27,426 nucleotides of DNA from a virus, in IMG/VR virus record IMGVR_UViG_3300027710_000111, positions 1 through 27,426 of that record; one strand, given 5' to 3'. Below are positions 7,664 through 15,150 of the stretch, piece after piece. The notes under the pieces were generated by a model. It was not told the origin of the DNA, searched no databases, and was given only the letters and a program-made list of their open reading frames with translations. Every line of letters begins with the position of its first letter. Position 1 is the stretch's first letter. Both the position numbers and the translations under genes were made by a program.

Positions 7664-8403
7664 TCTTGAAAAATCCTGTACCGTTTTATTTTGATGCCGA
7701 CGACACCCTGCTCGATACTCGCGGCTGGTTCATCAAGCAAGCGTGGGACAACGGCACCTCTGTGCATCCGTCGTCGCTGCGTCTTCATCCCGAGTTGTCG
7801 CTTCCTGAGCATATGTTGAAGCGTGAAATCCAAAACGGGTTCCTCGAAAGCGCCGAATTCATGGATCAAACTGCACTGCTGCCTTATGCCAAGCACACGT
7901 TGCTTGCGTTGATGGCTATCGGTGTTCCGGTCGAAATCGTAACGCATCGCGGCTACCATCCGAAGGGCAAAGAGCTGACTGAAAACCTGCTCGCGCAGTA
8001 TGGACTCTCCAACGTGAAAGTCCATGCCGTGCCGACCTCGGTGTGCAAACTCAAGTTCTGCGATGAGCTGACTGGCGGCAAACCGTTCGTGCTGTTCGAC
8101 GACAACTACGATGCACGCAAACCGCAATACGAAAAGATTGGCAGCCCGCTGTACGACCAACTGTATTGCGTAACGCAACCGTGGAACATCAACCCGCCCG
8201 AAGCGTTTGGTGCAATTCGCGACAAGTGCGTGGCACGTCTGGCGGTCGAGGCGCTGATCAACTTCTGCGGCGTCGCCACTGTCAATGCCGCCGAGTTGCT
8301 TGGCTCCATCAAAGCTGACGCAACTCCTGCTGAACATGCGGCGCACGCTGCCCGTGAGTTCTACATTTCGGCTGCCTTGCGCGGCCATACCACTTGCCGA
8401 TAG
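7660..8403 (+). CDS. HAD-superfamily phosphatase, possibly a 5'(3')-nucleotidase, 247 aa
   Basis: The GTG start at 7660 overlaps the upstream stop (GTGA) and has GAAGGGAGA upstream. All HAD motifs are visible: motif I DADDTLLD with nucleophile Asp12 and acid/base Asp14, motif II Thr95 in VTHRGYH, a motif III Lys candidate at 130 or 132, and motif IV FDDN with Asp147/Asp148. HAD enzymes of this size with a helical cap between motifs I and II (residues 20-80) hydrolyse small phosphorylated molecules. The THR-type motif II and short Asp-Asp motif IV recall 5'(3')-deoxyribonucleotidases, though substrate choice cannot be read. It lies directly before the HD/PDE-like gene, so both may work on nucleotides. 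The C-terminal 60 residues are an Ala-rich extension. Confidence 0.8.
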   Translation: MILKNPVPFYFDADDTLLDTRGWFIKQAWDNGTSVHPSSLRLHPELSLPEHMLKREIQNGFLESAEFMDQTALLPYAKHTLLALMAIGVPVEIVTHRGYHPKGKELTENLLAQYGLSNVKVHAVPTSVCKLKFCDELTGGKPFVLFDDNYDARKPQYEKIGSPLYDQLYCVTQPWNINPPEAFGAIRDKCVARLAVEALINFCGVATVNAAELLGSIKADATPAEHAAHAAREFYISAALRGHTTCR

Positions 8404-8413
8404 CGAGGCCACT

Positions 8414-9400
8414 ATGCTGAATGCTTCCAAGGTACTGATTCTAACCAGCGTCGCTAATCGCGTTGCTGACAAGATCATCGAGCACAAACTTTACGGTGAC
8501 GCTCACCCGATGTTTGACTCTCCGATCTTTGAACTTCCGGTGGATGACTTCGCGGCAACCGCGCTGCGCAGTGGCGAACATCTGCAAGATGTTTATTACG
8601 AGGCGGTTCACAACATGCTGCATCCGCTGATCGGTGTCGCTGCCACGTCTGCCGCCATTGATTGCCTGCTGTCCGCTTCGGCCAAGTCAACGCTGTATCC
8701 GAACCACAATCGTATGTATCACAGTACGTACCACTGCATTGAAGTTGCGGAATTCGTGCGTGCGCTGGCGTACGAATACGGTGGCCCCGAAGACGACGGT
8801 GATCGTTTGGCGGTGATGCTGGCTGCGCTGTTCCACGATTACGAGCACTCGCTCGGTGCCACAAGCGACACTGAAAACGTGATGCGTGCGCAGCGTGCCG
8901 TGGACATGTTCCTGCCGCTGATTCTCGGGCTGTCAGATCGTCCGGAGTTCGCAACCGACAAGTTCATTGAGTTGACTTTGTTGCGTGCGAAGGCGGCAAT
9001 CGAGTTGACTGTCTTCGAAGGCGGCGCGTTCAAGTATCGTTTGCCGCTGTCGTCGCATGACAGTATGTGGCCGATGTATTCGACCGTGGGCTACGGCATT
9101 CAGTTGGGTGATTGGATGCGCGCTTACGGTGTGCTGTTGGCGCAGGCTGATGCGTCAATGGTGCTGGCTCCCACTTGGGGACACATGGCATTCCGTCTGG
9201 TTTACGAAATGCTGGCGAACACCAACTCGAAGTACAATCCCGCGCTCAATCAGATGGCGACCTTCAAGACGTATCTGGATGCGCAGGTGAGCTTCATGTT
9301 CAACCCGCATACAATCTCGCGCGTGCCGCCTTCGTTTGCCGAAGAGTATACCGAGTTGTCCGCGCGTCACTCATTCGTTCACGGAGAACTGATCGCATGA
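8414..9400 (+). CDS. HD-domain metal phosphohydrolase resembling class I cyclic-nucleotide phosphodiesterases, 328 aa
   Basis: ATG 8414 has GCGAGG five bases upstream; a longer frame starting at 8285 would overlap the HAD gene heavily and is unlikely. Motifs fit a metal-dependent HD enzyme with the layout of class I PDEs: YHSTYHCIEV with His103 and His107, then ALFHDYEHSLGATSDTEN with His141-Asp142 and His145, then LLAQADAS with Asp246. In PDEs the equivalents are YHNxxHAxDV, HDxxHxGxxN and a later metal-binding Asp, and they hydrolyse cAMP or cGMP at a two-metal site. The catalytic His would be 103. The surrounding sequence is divergent and the regulatory domains of eukaryotic PDEs are absent. 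A substrate of cyclic (oligo)nucleotides is an inference; a general nucleotidase is the main alternative. The stop overlaps the next start (ATGA). Confidence 0.75.
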   Translation: MLNASKVLILTSVANRVADKIIEHKLYGDAHPMFDSPIFELPVDDFAATALRSGEHLQDVYYEAVHNMLHPLIGVAATSAAIDCLLSASAKSTLYPNHNRMYHSTYHCIEVAEFVRALAYEYGGPEDDGDRLAVMLAALFHDYEHSLGATSDTENVMRAQRAVDMFLPLILGLSDRPEFATDKFIELTLLRAKAAIELTVFEGGAFKYRLPLSSHDSMWPMYSTVGYGIQLGDWMRAYGVLLAQADASMVLAPTWGHMAFRLVYEMLANTNSKYNPALNQMATFKTYLDAQVSFMFNPHTISRVPPSFAEEYTELSARHSFVHGELIA

Positions 9401-9738
9401 AACGTCGATTCCTTGAGTACGGGTTTGATACCCGAGTAGAAGCGTCACCTCTGTCGTGTGCAGAGTTTGTGATGATGGGTCTGTTCGACGTGCCGGAAGT
9501 TCCCGAGCGTGACTGCACTTATTCCACTTACGGTATTCGTGCATTCATTGTTTGGTGTCACCACAACGGGTACGTGGAAACCACAACCGAGCATATCAAC
9601 AACATGGCGTACCGTCTGGTGCTCACTGACGAAGACGCGGCTCCTGAGTTCTGCGTTAACGGGGCATGGCGCAATCGCGCTTCTGCTCAAGCGCTTTCGG
9701 AGCGCGACCCGCGCAGCCGCAATTACGACCACTGCTAA
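9397..9738 (+). CDS. Unknown small protein, 113 aa
   Basis: ATG 9397 overlaps the stop of the HD gene as ATGA, with CGGAGA upstream, so it is translationally coupled. The protein is not recognised. It contains several Cys, His and aromatic residues (YSTYGIRAFIVWCHHNGYVE) and ends RNYDHC. No membrane segment, signal peptide or catalytic motif is evident. It could be an accessory subunit to the HD enzyme or the following membrane AAA ATPase, purely on position. Confidence 0.7.
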   Translation: MKRRFLEYGFDTRVEASPLSCAEFVMMGLFDVPEVPERDCTYSTYGIRAFIVWCHHNGYVETTTEHINNMAYRLVLTDEDAAPEFCVNGAWRNRASAQALSERDPRSRNYDHC

Positions 9739-9750
9739 TGGAGTGAAGCT

Positions 9751-11223
9751 GTGAACGAAATTCATGAAATGATCCGCGCCGCTAATATTCTGTTGAACGA
9801 CCTCTTCGACAACAACCAATTTCTGATTGCCACTGTTGTCGGTGCTGCTTCGGTACTCGTAGGCTACCTGCTGCGAACTCTGCCGATGAAGATTGGACGG
9901 TTCATCTTCAACCAGAGCATTACGCAGATGCGCGTAACCAATGCCGGATGGAACAACATGCGCACGTTCGTCAACCTGTCGCGCTACCTGCATGAGCATT
10001 GTGATAGACGTTTGACGCGCCGCTACAGCGCCGAGACCCAGTACGACTATGACGAAGGTGAGCACATAACTCATCTTGCTATCGGCATGGGATGGCACCG
10101 CGTCAGATTCGAAGGGCGTTCGCTGTTTGTTCACCGCGCAGAAATGCCGGACAACCACGCCGACTCGATCAAAGAGAGCATTGAGATTTACGCGCTCGGT
10201 CGCTCCAACGGAATCTTCGCTCGCCTGCTCGAACAGTGCAAACCCGCGAAGGCCAAGGGCGTGCAGTTCCATGAATGGGATACGAAAGCCGGAGAGTGGC
10301 GCGCAGTCAGTTCACTCAAAGGTCGCGGTCTCGATTCGCTGGCACTGGACAGAGACGTTCGTGATCTCTTGGTTCGTGAATTCACCACGTTCCTTGAAGA
10401 GCGCGAAACAATTCTGTCGATGGGTCTGCCTCACAAGTTCACTGCAATCCTGCACGGGATTCCGGGTTCAGGTAAGACGTCGATACTGCGCGCGTTGGCT
10501 GTTGACTTCGAGTTGAACTTGTTCAGTATCAACCTCGGGTCACTGCTTACCGTCACCGAGTTGAGCAAAGCGTTGAATAACGTTTCGCAGCGTTCGCTTG
10601 TCGTGATGGAAGACTTCGACGATTCTCCGTGGGTTAAGAGCCGTGGCAACATGGACACCATTCACAAGAAGCCGAAGTCTGACGACAGTGAGCAACTGGT
10701 GAATGAGGACGAGGCTAAGAGATCGCGTGAGTTTGAAATGTTGTCGTTCCTGACTTCCGATGGCCAGAGTGCATTCTTCAACTTGCTGGATGGCATCGCG
10801 CCGTTGGATAACGTTATGATCTTCATGACCACCAACAAAGCGCTCGACCTCGACCGCGCACTGATTCGTCCCGGCCGTATTGATTGCGTGATCGACATTC
10901 CGCCTCCGTCGCAGGATGCCGTGCGTGACCACTTGCTTACCGTGTGGCCGGAACTCAATCAGCGTGACGATATGGTGTGGGGTAGCCTCCCCGGTTGCAT
11001 TCTCTACAAGATAAAACGCATCGCGTTGAAAGATGCAGAGAAAGCTGCCGAGCTGATCAACTACTACGGCATGAATCCGGATAAAGCAGTTGATGAGCAG
11101 AACGGCGAACTTGCACAACTTGACCGTCTGCGCCAGATTCGCAAAGAACTTCTCGATGCGGAAGCTGACAAGAAGGAAGAAACGCTGGATGAAGTTGCCC
11201 CTGCGGCATCTAAAGCTGCGTAA
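9751..11223 (+). CDS. Membrane-anchored BCS1-like AAA ATPase, 490 aa
   Basis: The GTG start at 9751 has GGAG eight bases back. Residues 24-41 (FLIATVVGAASVLVGYLL) are one transmembrane helix near the N terminus, as in mitochondrial BCS1. Residues 45-215 match the length of the BCS1-specific middle domain, and the AAA core follows: Walker A GIPGSGKTS at 236-244, Walker B VVMEDFDD with Asp286 region and Glu287/Asp288, sensor 1 Asn362 in MTTN, and arginine fingers in RPGR at 373-376. The segment DRDVRDLLVREFTTFLEERE before Walker A is like the BCS1 core entry. An insert of about 40 charged residues follows Walker B. BCS1 moves folded proteins across a membrane; a phage relative may remodel or translocate a protein at the host inner membrane. 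It is the last gene before a terminator. Confidence 0.85.
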   Translation: MNEIHEMIRAANILLNDLFDNNQFLIATVVGAASVLVGYLLRTLPMKIGRFIFNQSITQMRVTNAGWNNMRTFVNLSRYLHEHCDRRLTRRYSAETQYDYDEGEHITHLAIGMGWHRVRFEGRSLFVHRAEMPDNHADSIKESIEIYALGRSNGIFARLLEQCKPAKAKGVQFHEWDTKAGEWRAVSSLKGRGLDSLALDRDVRDLLVREFTTFLEERETILSMGLPHKFTAILHGIPGSGKTSILRALAVDFELNLFSINLGSLLTVTELSKALNNVSQRSLVVMEDFDDSPWVKSRGNMDTIHKKPKSDDSEQLVNEDEAKRSREFEMLSFLTSDGQSAFFNLLDGIAPLDNVMIFMTTNKALDLDRALIRPGRIDCVIDIPPPSQDAVRDHLLTVWPELNQRDDMVWGSLPGCILYKIKRIALKDAEKAAELINYYGMNPDKAVDEQNGELAQLDRLRQIRKELLDAEADKKEETLDEVAPAASKAA

Positions 11224-11226
11224 CAC

Positions 11227-11253
11227 AAAGAGCCTGCTTTTGCGGGCTCTTTT
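11227..11253 (+). terminator. Intrinsic terminator after the AAA ATPase gene
   Basis: AGAGCCTGC - TTTT - GCGGGCTCT forms a 9-bp stem (one G-T pair), extended by A-T pairs, with a T run at 11250-11253. It begins four bases after the stop codon. The 56 bases from here to ATG 11310 hold an AT-rich ATAATTTA (11265-11272) and the ribosome site AAGGAG; I see no firm promoter. Confidence 0.9.
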
Positions 11254-11309
11254 CCATTCACATGATAATTTACGTGGACGTCACGTTTAACTCTGCAAGG
11301 AGCGGTCTA

Positions 11310-11726
11310 ATGCCCAAACCATCCAAGCCGAGTAAAAAGCGCATTTACTCGGTCAAGACGTACAAGGCGCGCATTGAGCGTGCTAATGCGCGAATCAAAG
11401 AACTGGAAGCGAAGAGAAAACGTCTCGACACTTCGAAGACTCGAATCACCCGACTGTCCACCCTTTACAAGCAGCGCGCCGCGCTTGAGAAAGCGGGCGA
11501 CGAGAAAAAGCTGGCATCGTTCAAGAAGCGTTACGGCAAGTATCTCGGCAACGGACAACTCCGCACACCTGCCGACATTCGCGATCTTCTGCGCAAGCTG
11601 AACACCAAGCTGAACATGTCGGCCCGCGCGATCAAGTCGCTGCACGAACGTATCTCCGGATACAACAGCGGCATGAAGATTGCGCAGCAACGTGAGCGCG
11701 CCAAACCCAAGAAGGCGACCAAGTGA
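11310..11726 (+). CDS. Small very basic coiled-coil protein, 138 aa
   Basis: ATG 11310 is chosen because AAGGAG lies seven bases upstream; an in-frame start at 11262 would sit next to the terminator and lacks a site. The protein is over one quarter Lys and Arg, with a long helical stretch (YKARIERANARIKELEAKRK and beyond) that should form a coiled coil in residues 12-60, and a second helix in 80-125. The C terminus ends in KPKKATK. There is no catalytic motif. It could bind nucleic acid or act as an assembly or linker protein of the tail. The stop TGA overlaps the start of the lysozyme gene (TGATG). Confidence 0.75.
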   Translation: MPKPSKPSKKRIYSVKTYKARIERANARIKELEAKRKRLDTSKTRITRLSTLYKQRAALEKAGDEKKLASFKKRYGKYLGNGQLRTPADIRDLLRKLNTKLNMSARAIKSLHERISGYNSGMKIAQQRERAKPKKATK

Positions 11727-12223
11727 TGATGGCCTTTCCGTATGCGCCAGAAACTATTCCAATGGTCGGTTACGAGGAAGGCTTCAAGCCTAAAGTTTAC
11801 CTCGACTCCAAGGGCTATCCGACTATCGGTCACGGTTTCATGTTCGCTCGCCGCACAGGCTTGCCGTTGTCATCGTACGAAAATTTCAAGTTGAGCCAAA
11901 GCATTTCGCTCGCGATGCTTGAAGAAGTTTGCGCGGAGTACGCCGCCCAAGCCGAAATCCAACTCGCCCGTCAGTGGTCTGCTATGAACGCAGATCGTCG
12001 GGGCGTTCTCATTTCCATGATTCATCAACTCGGAATTGTAGGCGTTCAAGGATTCTCGAACTTCTGCAAAGCTGCGGCTGACGGCGATTGGAAGCGTGCG
12101 TACGAAGAAATGCTGGACAGCAAGTGGTACAAGCGAGACACACCGCAACGCGCAATGCGTCACGCACTGGTCATGCTGCACGGCTCAATCAATCACGTTT
12201 ATAGTGGAGTCATCAAGCTATGA
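11726..12223 (+). CDS. T4-type lysozyme (glycoside hydrolase family 24), 165 aa
   Basis: ATG 11726 overlaps the upstream stop and has AAGAAGG ten bases back; GTG 11723 and ATG 11729 are in-frame alternatives. The length equals T4 lysozyme (164 aa). The catalytic triad has the T4 spacing: Glu18, Asp27 and Thr33 in GYEEGF ... YLDSKGYPTIGHG, compared with Glu11, Asp20 and Thr26 in T4. The C-terminal region (residues 114-145) with WKRAYEEMLDSKWYK and DTPQRAMRH also matches T4 lysozyme. It cleaves the glycan strands of peptidoglycan. There is no signal peptide or membrane anchor, so as an endolysin it would need a holin, none of which is visible here. Its place directly before the tail sheath makes a tail-associated lysozyme equally plausible. 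Confidence 0.92.
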   Translation: MMAFPYAPETIPMVGYEEGFKPKVYLDSKGYPTIGHGFMFARRTGLPLSSYENFKLSQSISLAMLEEVCAEYAAQAEIQLARQWSAMNADRRGVLISMIHQLGIVGVQGFSNFCKAAADGDWKRAYEEMLDSKWYKRDTPQRAMRHALVMLHGSINHVYSGVIKL

Positions 12224-13878
12224 ATAAGCCTCACACTTCTGCGGGCGTCTACACTCGCATTCGTGACTTTTCGCGGATGCCTACCGTCGATAACGGGATC
12301 CGTATCGGCATGGTAGGTGCGATGGAGCGCGGCCCCGTCAACATGGTATGGCGCACCATTTCGCCGGAAGACTGGCGCACCTATTTCGGTCGCCGTAACA
12401 TGGCAAAGTTTGGCATGTCGGGCATCGTTGCTCACTACTGCCACCAGTTCACCAACCAAGTGTATAACGTTCGTCTCGCGCCCGACGCTGAGTATGGCGT
12501 GCTGCACCTGACCGTTGACGATCCGAAAGCCAACATTCCGAAGTTCAACCTCGCACCGCACACCGACAACGACGGCAACGTCATTGGCGTTAAAGACGTT
12601 GCGGAACTCGGCTGGCTGCCGGATGATCCTTTGAACTCCGTCGAACCCGGATTCTTCTATCAGGCCAACCCCGGTCTGTGGGGACGTAACTATCACGTCT
12701 TCATGCTGCCGAACAACCCCGCAGGTCTCGACCCGATCAAGAATCGCACCGAGTACAACACCAACCTGTTCAAGCTGATGATTTTCGAGAACTACGTTGC
12801 GGGCTCCATGCCTGTCGAGTCTCACACCGTCAGCTTCGATTCGTACATCGACTCCGAAGAGCGCCAGTACGAAATCGGTGAAGTGCTCGAACGCAATTCC
12901 ACGATTCTGCGTTGGAAGCGTAACACCTACTGCCCTGCATTCCAGATTATGCGCTCTGCAAACAGCGCGCTGCTGGGTGGTGCCGACGGTCGCTTGCCCA
13001 ACAGCGATGAGATCGCAGAAGCGTACAAGCAATTCTTCTCCGACCGCGAAGAACTGTCATGCCATCTGCTGGTAAACAGCATGGGCTTCGATCACATCGT
13101 TCACCGTGCAATGCTGTCCGTGTGTGAAAACCACGACAACTGCCGCGCGTTCCTGAACGTTGCACCTGATCGTCAGTCAGTACGTAATGCGGTCAACTAC
13201 CGCAACAGCGTGCTGAACGTTGACACCTTCTATGGCGCGCTCTACACGGGCGACCTGTTGGTGTACGATGAGGAAGAATCTCGCAAGGTCTATGTGCCGC
13301 TTGTGGCGTTCGCCGCTGGTGCATATGCTGCCGCGCGTTTCGTTACCGCTCCTGCGGGTCTCGACATGAGCACGCACATCAAAGTTCTGGGTGCCCGTTA
13401 CGAATACGACCAGCCCGAGCGCAACGTGTTGACTGACAACCAGATCAACTACGTGCGCAAGATGCCGGAAGCGTTGGGCGGAACTTATGCGCTGTGGGAA
13501 CAACTCACGCTGTATCGCCGTCAAAGCACTCTGCGCAACATCAACGTTTCTGCAACCAGCGGTCGCGTCCTCGAACTTGCAGCCTCCCGTGCGAAGTGGG
13601 GTCTGTTCGATCCGAATGACGATGTGCTCCGTAAAGAAATGGTGACTCAGATTTCCGACGAACTGGAAATCCTGAACCGTCTGGGAGCATTCAACGTTGT
13701 TGATGGTGCTACTCCGTTCGAAGTTATCTGTGACGAGCGTAACAACACTAACCAGAGCAACGCCAACGGCGATCTGATTATTGACGTTATCATCGATCCG
13801 GCCAACTCCATTCGCCGCATCATCATGCGCTACAACATCAATCCCAAGGGATCTCGCGTTACCGAGATTGCCGCATAA
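12220..13878 (+). CDS. Contractile tail sheath protein, 552 aa
   Basis: ATG 12220 overlaps the lysozyme stop (ATGA), with TGGAG ten bases upstream. The protein has the hallmark sheath layout: N-terminal TSAGVYTRIRDFSR, then GAMERGPVNMVW and a TYFG box at about residues 52-55, a variable middle domain, and a C-terminal conserved half with YNTNLFKLMIFENY, FVTAPAGLDMS, VLTDNQINYVRKMP and a final VICDERNNTNQSNANG followed by strands with IIDVIIDPANSIRRIIM. These last strands are the handshake strands by which sheath subunits interlock. It polymerises around the tail tube and contracts on infection, establishing the phage as a myovirus. Length is within the normal range for large myoviruses. Confidence 0.97.
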   Translation: MNKPHTSAGVYTRIRDFSRMPTVDNGIRIGMVGAMERGPVNMVWRTISPEDWRTYFGRRNMAKFGMSGIVAHYCHQFTNQVYNVRLAPDAEYGVLHLTVDDPKANIPKFNLAPHTDNDGNVIGVKDVAELGWLPDDPLNSVEPGFFYQANPGLWGRNYHVFMLPNNPAGLDPIKNRTEYNTNLFKLMIFENYVAGSMPVESHTVSFDSYIDSEERQYEIGEVLERNSTILRWKRNTYCPAFQIMRSANSALLGGADGRLPNSDEIAEAYKQFFSDREELSCHLLVNSMGFDHIVHRAMLSVCENHDNCRAFLNVAPDRQSVRNAVNYRNSVLNVDTFYGALYTGDLLVYDEEESRKVYVPLVAFAAGAYAAARFVTAPAGLDMSTHIKVLGARYEYDQPERNVLTDNQINYVRKMPEALGGTYALWEQLTLYRRQSTLRNINVSATSGRVLELAASRAKWGLFDPNDDVLRKEMVTQISDELEILNRLGAFNVVDGATPFEVICDERNNTNQSNANGDLIIDVIIDPANSIRRIIMRYNINPKGSRVTEIAA

Positions 13879-13890
13879 AGAGGTTTGTTC

Positions 13891-14523
13891 ATGGAACTCA
13901 AGCTGGAGAAATTCATCAATAGCTTGGAGATCACTACGAACATTCACCGCCAACACGAAGCCCCCATCATCGTTCGCGTAACCCGTGACGATGATGGGTC
14001 GGCCCACGTCGTTTGCTGTTCGTACTTCAAGCCGCGTTATATCCTGCTCCCCATTCAGGCCATCTGGATCGACTTCAACCCCGAGTCCGAAACTTTCCGT
14101 CATGCGTACCTGCGCACCAAGAAAGGCAAGACTCCCGACGAAGACGTGTGGAAGGTTCTGTACTTCTACGCCGATGCGTTCCCTGTTCAAGAGTACGACC
14201 CTGCGGACATTGAGTTGATTTCGATCACTCTGCCGCCGCCCGCAACTACTGCGGTGCAAGGTATCGGCTACCTGTCCACGGCCAACGCAGACTCGCGCGC
14301 TATCATCGAAGGCCACGAAGCACTCACCGACAACCGCGACCCGCTCGACCACACTCACAAAGAGAAGCCTGCTACTCTGGTGCGTGACGGTAACGGCGTG
14401 GCGGTGCCGATTGCTTCACAGCCGAACCCGCGACTGTTTCAGGCGCTCGTTGCTGACGCTGACCCCGATGGTAAGGTGACTTACTCTTGGCGTCGTGTCA
14501 AAGAACAAGATCTGGGGGTATGA
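13891..14523 (+). CDS. Probable virion protein, 210 aa, first of three tandem paralogues
   Basis: ATG 13891 has AAAGAGG seven bases upstream; a TTG at 13885 in frame is less likely. The central region VVCCSYFKPRY ... AIWIDFNPESETFRHAYLRT ... VWKVLYFYADAF ... EYDP aligns with the same region in the next two genes, which read VLWLDTN and VLWLVMNP. A later DNRDPLDHTHKEKP corresponds to the PHDEMH and PNPHDHP segments of its neighbours; such Asp/Arg/His-rich segments are common in phage tail fibre and baseplate proteins. It lies directly behind the sheath. A tail tube or baseplate-attached role is possible but not shown. The stop overlaps an ATG at 14520. Confidence 0.8.
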   Translation: MELKLEKFINSLEITTNIHRQHEAPIIVRVTRDDDGSAHVVCCSYFKPRYILLPIQAIWIDFNPESETFRHAYLRTKKGKTPDEDVWKVLYFYADAFPVQEYDPADIELISITLPPPATTAVQGIGYLSTANADSRAIIEGHEALTDNRDPLDHTHKEKPATLVRDGNGVAVPIASQPNPRLFQALVADADPDGKVTYSWRRVKEQDLGV

Positions 14524-14525
14524 CC

Positions 14526-15146
14526 ATGATGGAGAGCGAACAAATCCGTCAGATGGCCGATGCCATTATCGACGTTACTGGTTTTGTGGAAGGCGGCCCC
14601 GCCAAGATCTACAAACACTACAACGCCGTACTCGGCCAGTCGATCATCATCTACGTGTCGAACGACGAGCCTACTCGCGTTCTTCCGTTGAACGTTCTGT
14701 GGCTGGATACCAACCGCGACCGTAGCACGTACAAGCAATTCGTGCGCCGTGTTGCCAAGGTTCCCAGCAACGGTTTCCGCAACACTTGGGAACTCGTTAC
14801 CGAATTCATGCGCCTGTTCGTCGCGCAGTCTTACGATCCGCAAGATGGCACCCCTGGTGTTGGCGACGTCGGTATCGCAACCAAAGACACTGCGGGCCTC
14901 GCGAAACTCACGACCGATGCCAAGCCGATCACCGCACCGCGCTTTGTTGCAGTCGATGACCCGCGCCTGAAAGACAAACGTCAACCACTGCCGCACGACG
15001 AAATGCACGTCGAGAAGCCGCTGGTCGATGTAATCGGCGTCGTGAACATGGCGAACGGTACTCCCGCGCAGGGCGGCACTTTCGTCGCTGAGTCGAGCGA
15101 GTTGGCGCAACAGCGCAAGCTCAAGAAATCCGAAGTAACGGGGTGA
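14526..15146 (+). CDS. Probable virion protein, 206 aa, second of three tandem paralogues
   Basis: Start chosen at ATG 14526, seven bases after GGGGG; ATG 14520 overlaps the previous stop but is too near that site, and ATG 14529 is also possible. Residues 35-105 (SIIIYVSNDEPTRV, NVLWLDTNRD, FVRRVAKV, NTWELVTEF, SYDP) align with the preceding and following genes. The later segment DDPRLKDKRQPLPHDEMHVE is of the type seen in fibre or baseplate proteins. The last 30 residues are charged (ELAQQRKLKKSEVTG). It is a single copy of the module with no added domains. A structural role in the tail is inferred from its position and its fusion partner downstream. Confidence 0.8.
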   Translation: MMESEQIRQMADAIIDVTGFVEGGPAKIYKHYNAVLGQSIIIYVSNDEPTRVLPLNVLWLDTNRDRSTYKQFVRRVAKVPSNGFRNTWELVTEFMRLFVAQSYDPQDGTPGVGDVGIATKDTAGLAKLTTDAKPITAPRFVAVDDPRLKDKRQPLPHDEMHVEKPLVDVIGVVNMANGTPAQGGTFVAESSELAQQRKLKKSEVTG

Positions 15147-15150
15147 TGCA

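Noticed and set aside
12199-13032. Minus-strand open frame (277 codons) opposite the sheath start
   Set aside because: Same reason: it overlaps the conserved sheath N terminus entirely and has no family signature.
13177-14358. Minus-strand open frame (393 codons) opposite the sheath and the next gene
   Set aside because: The sheath C terminus is unmistakable on the + strand; the minus frame is codon-bias shadow.
13891-14523. Calling the gene after the sheath the tail tube protein by position alone
   Set aside because: Its closest relatives are the next two genes, one of which is a giant fibre, and it has a fibre-like His/Asp segment; position is not enough for a tube call.
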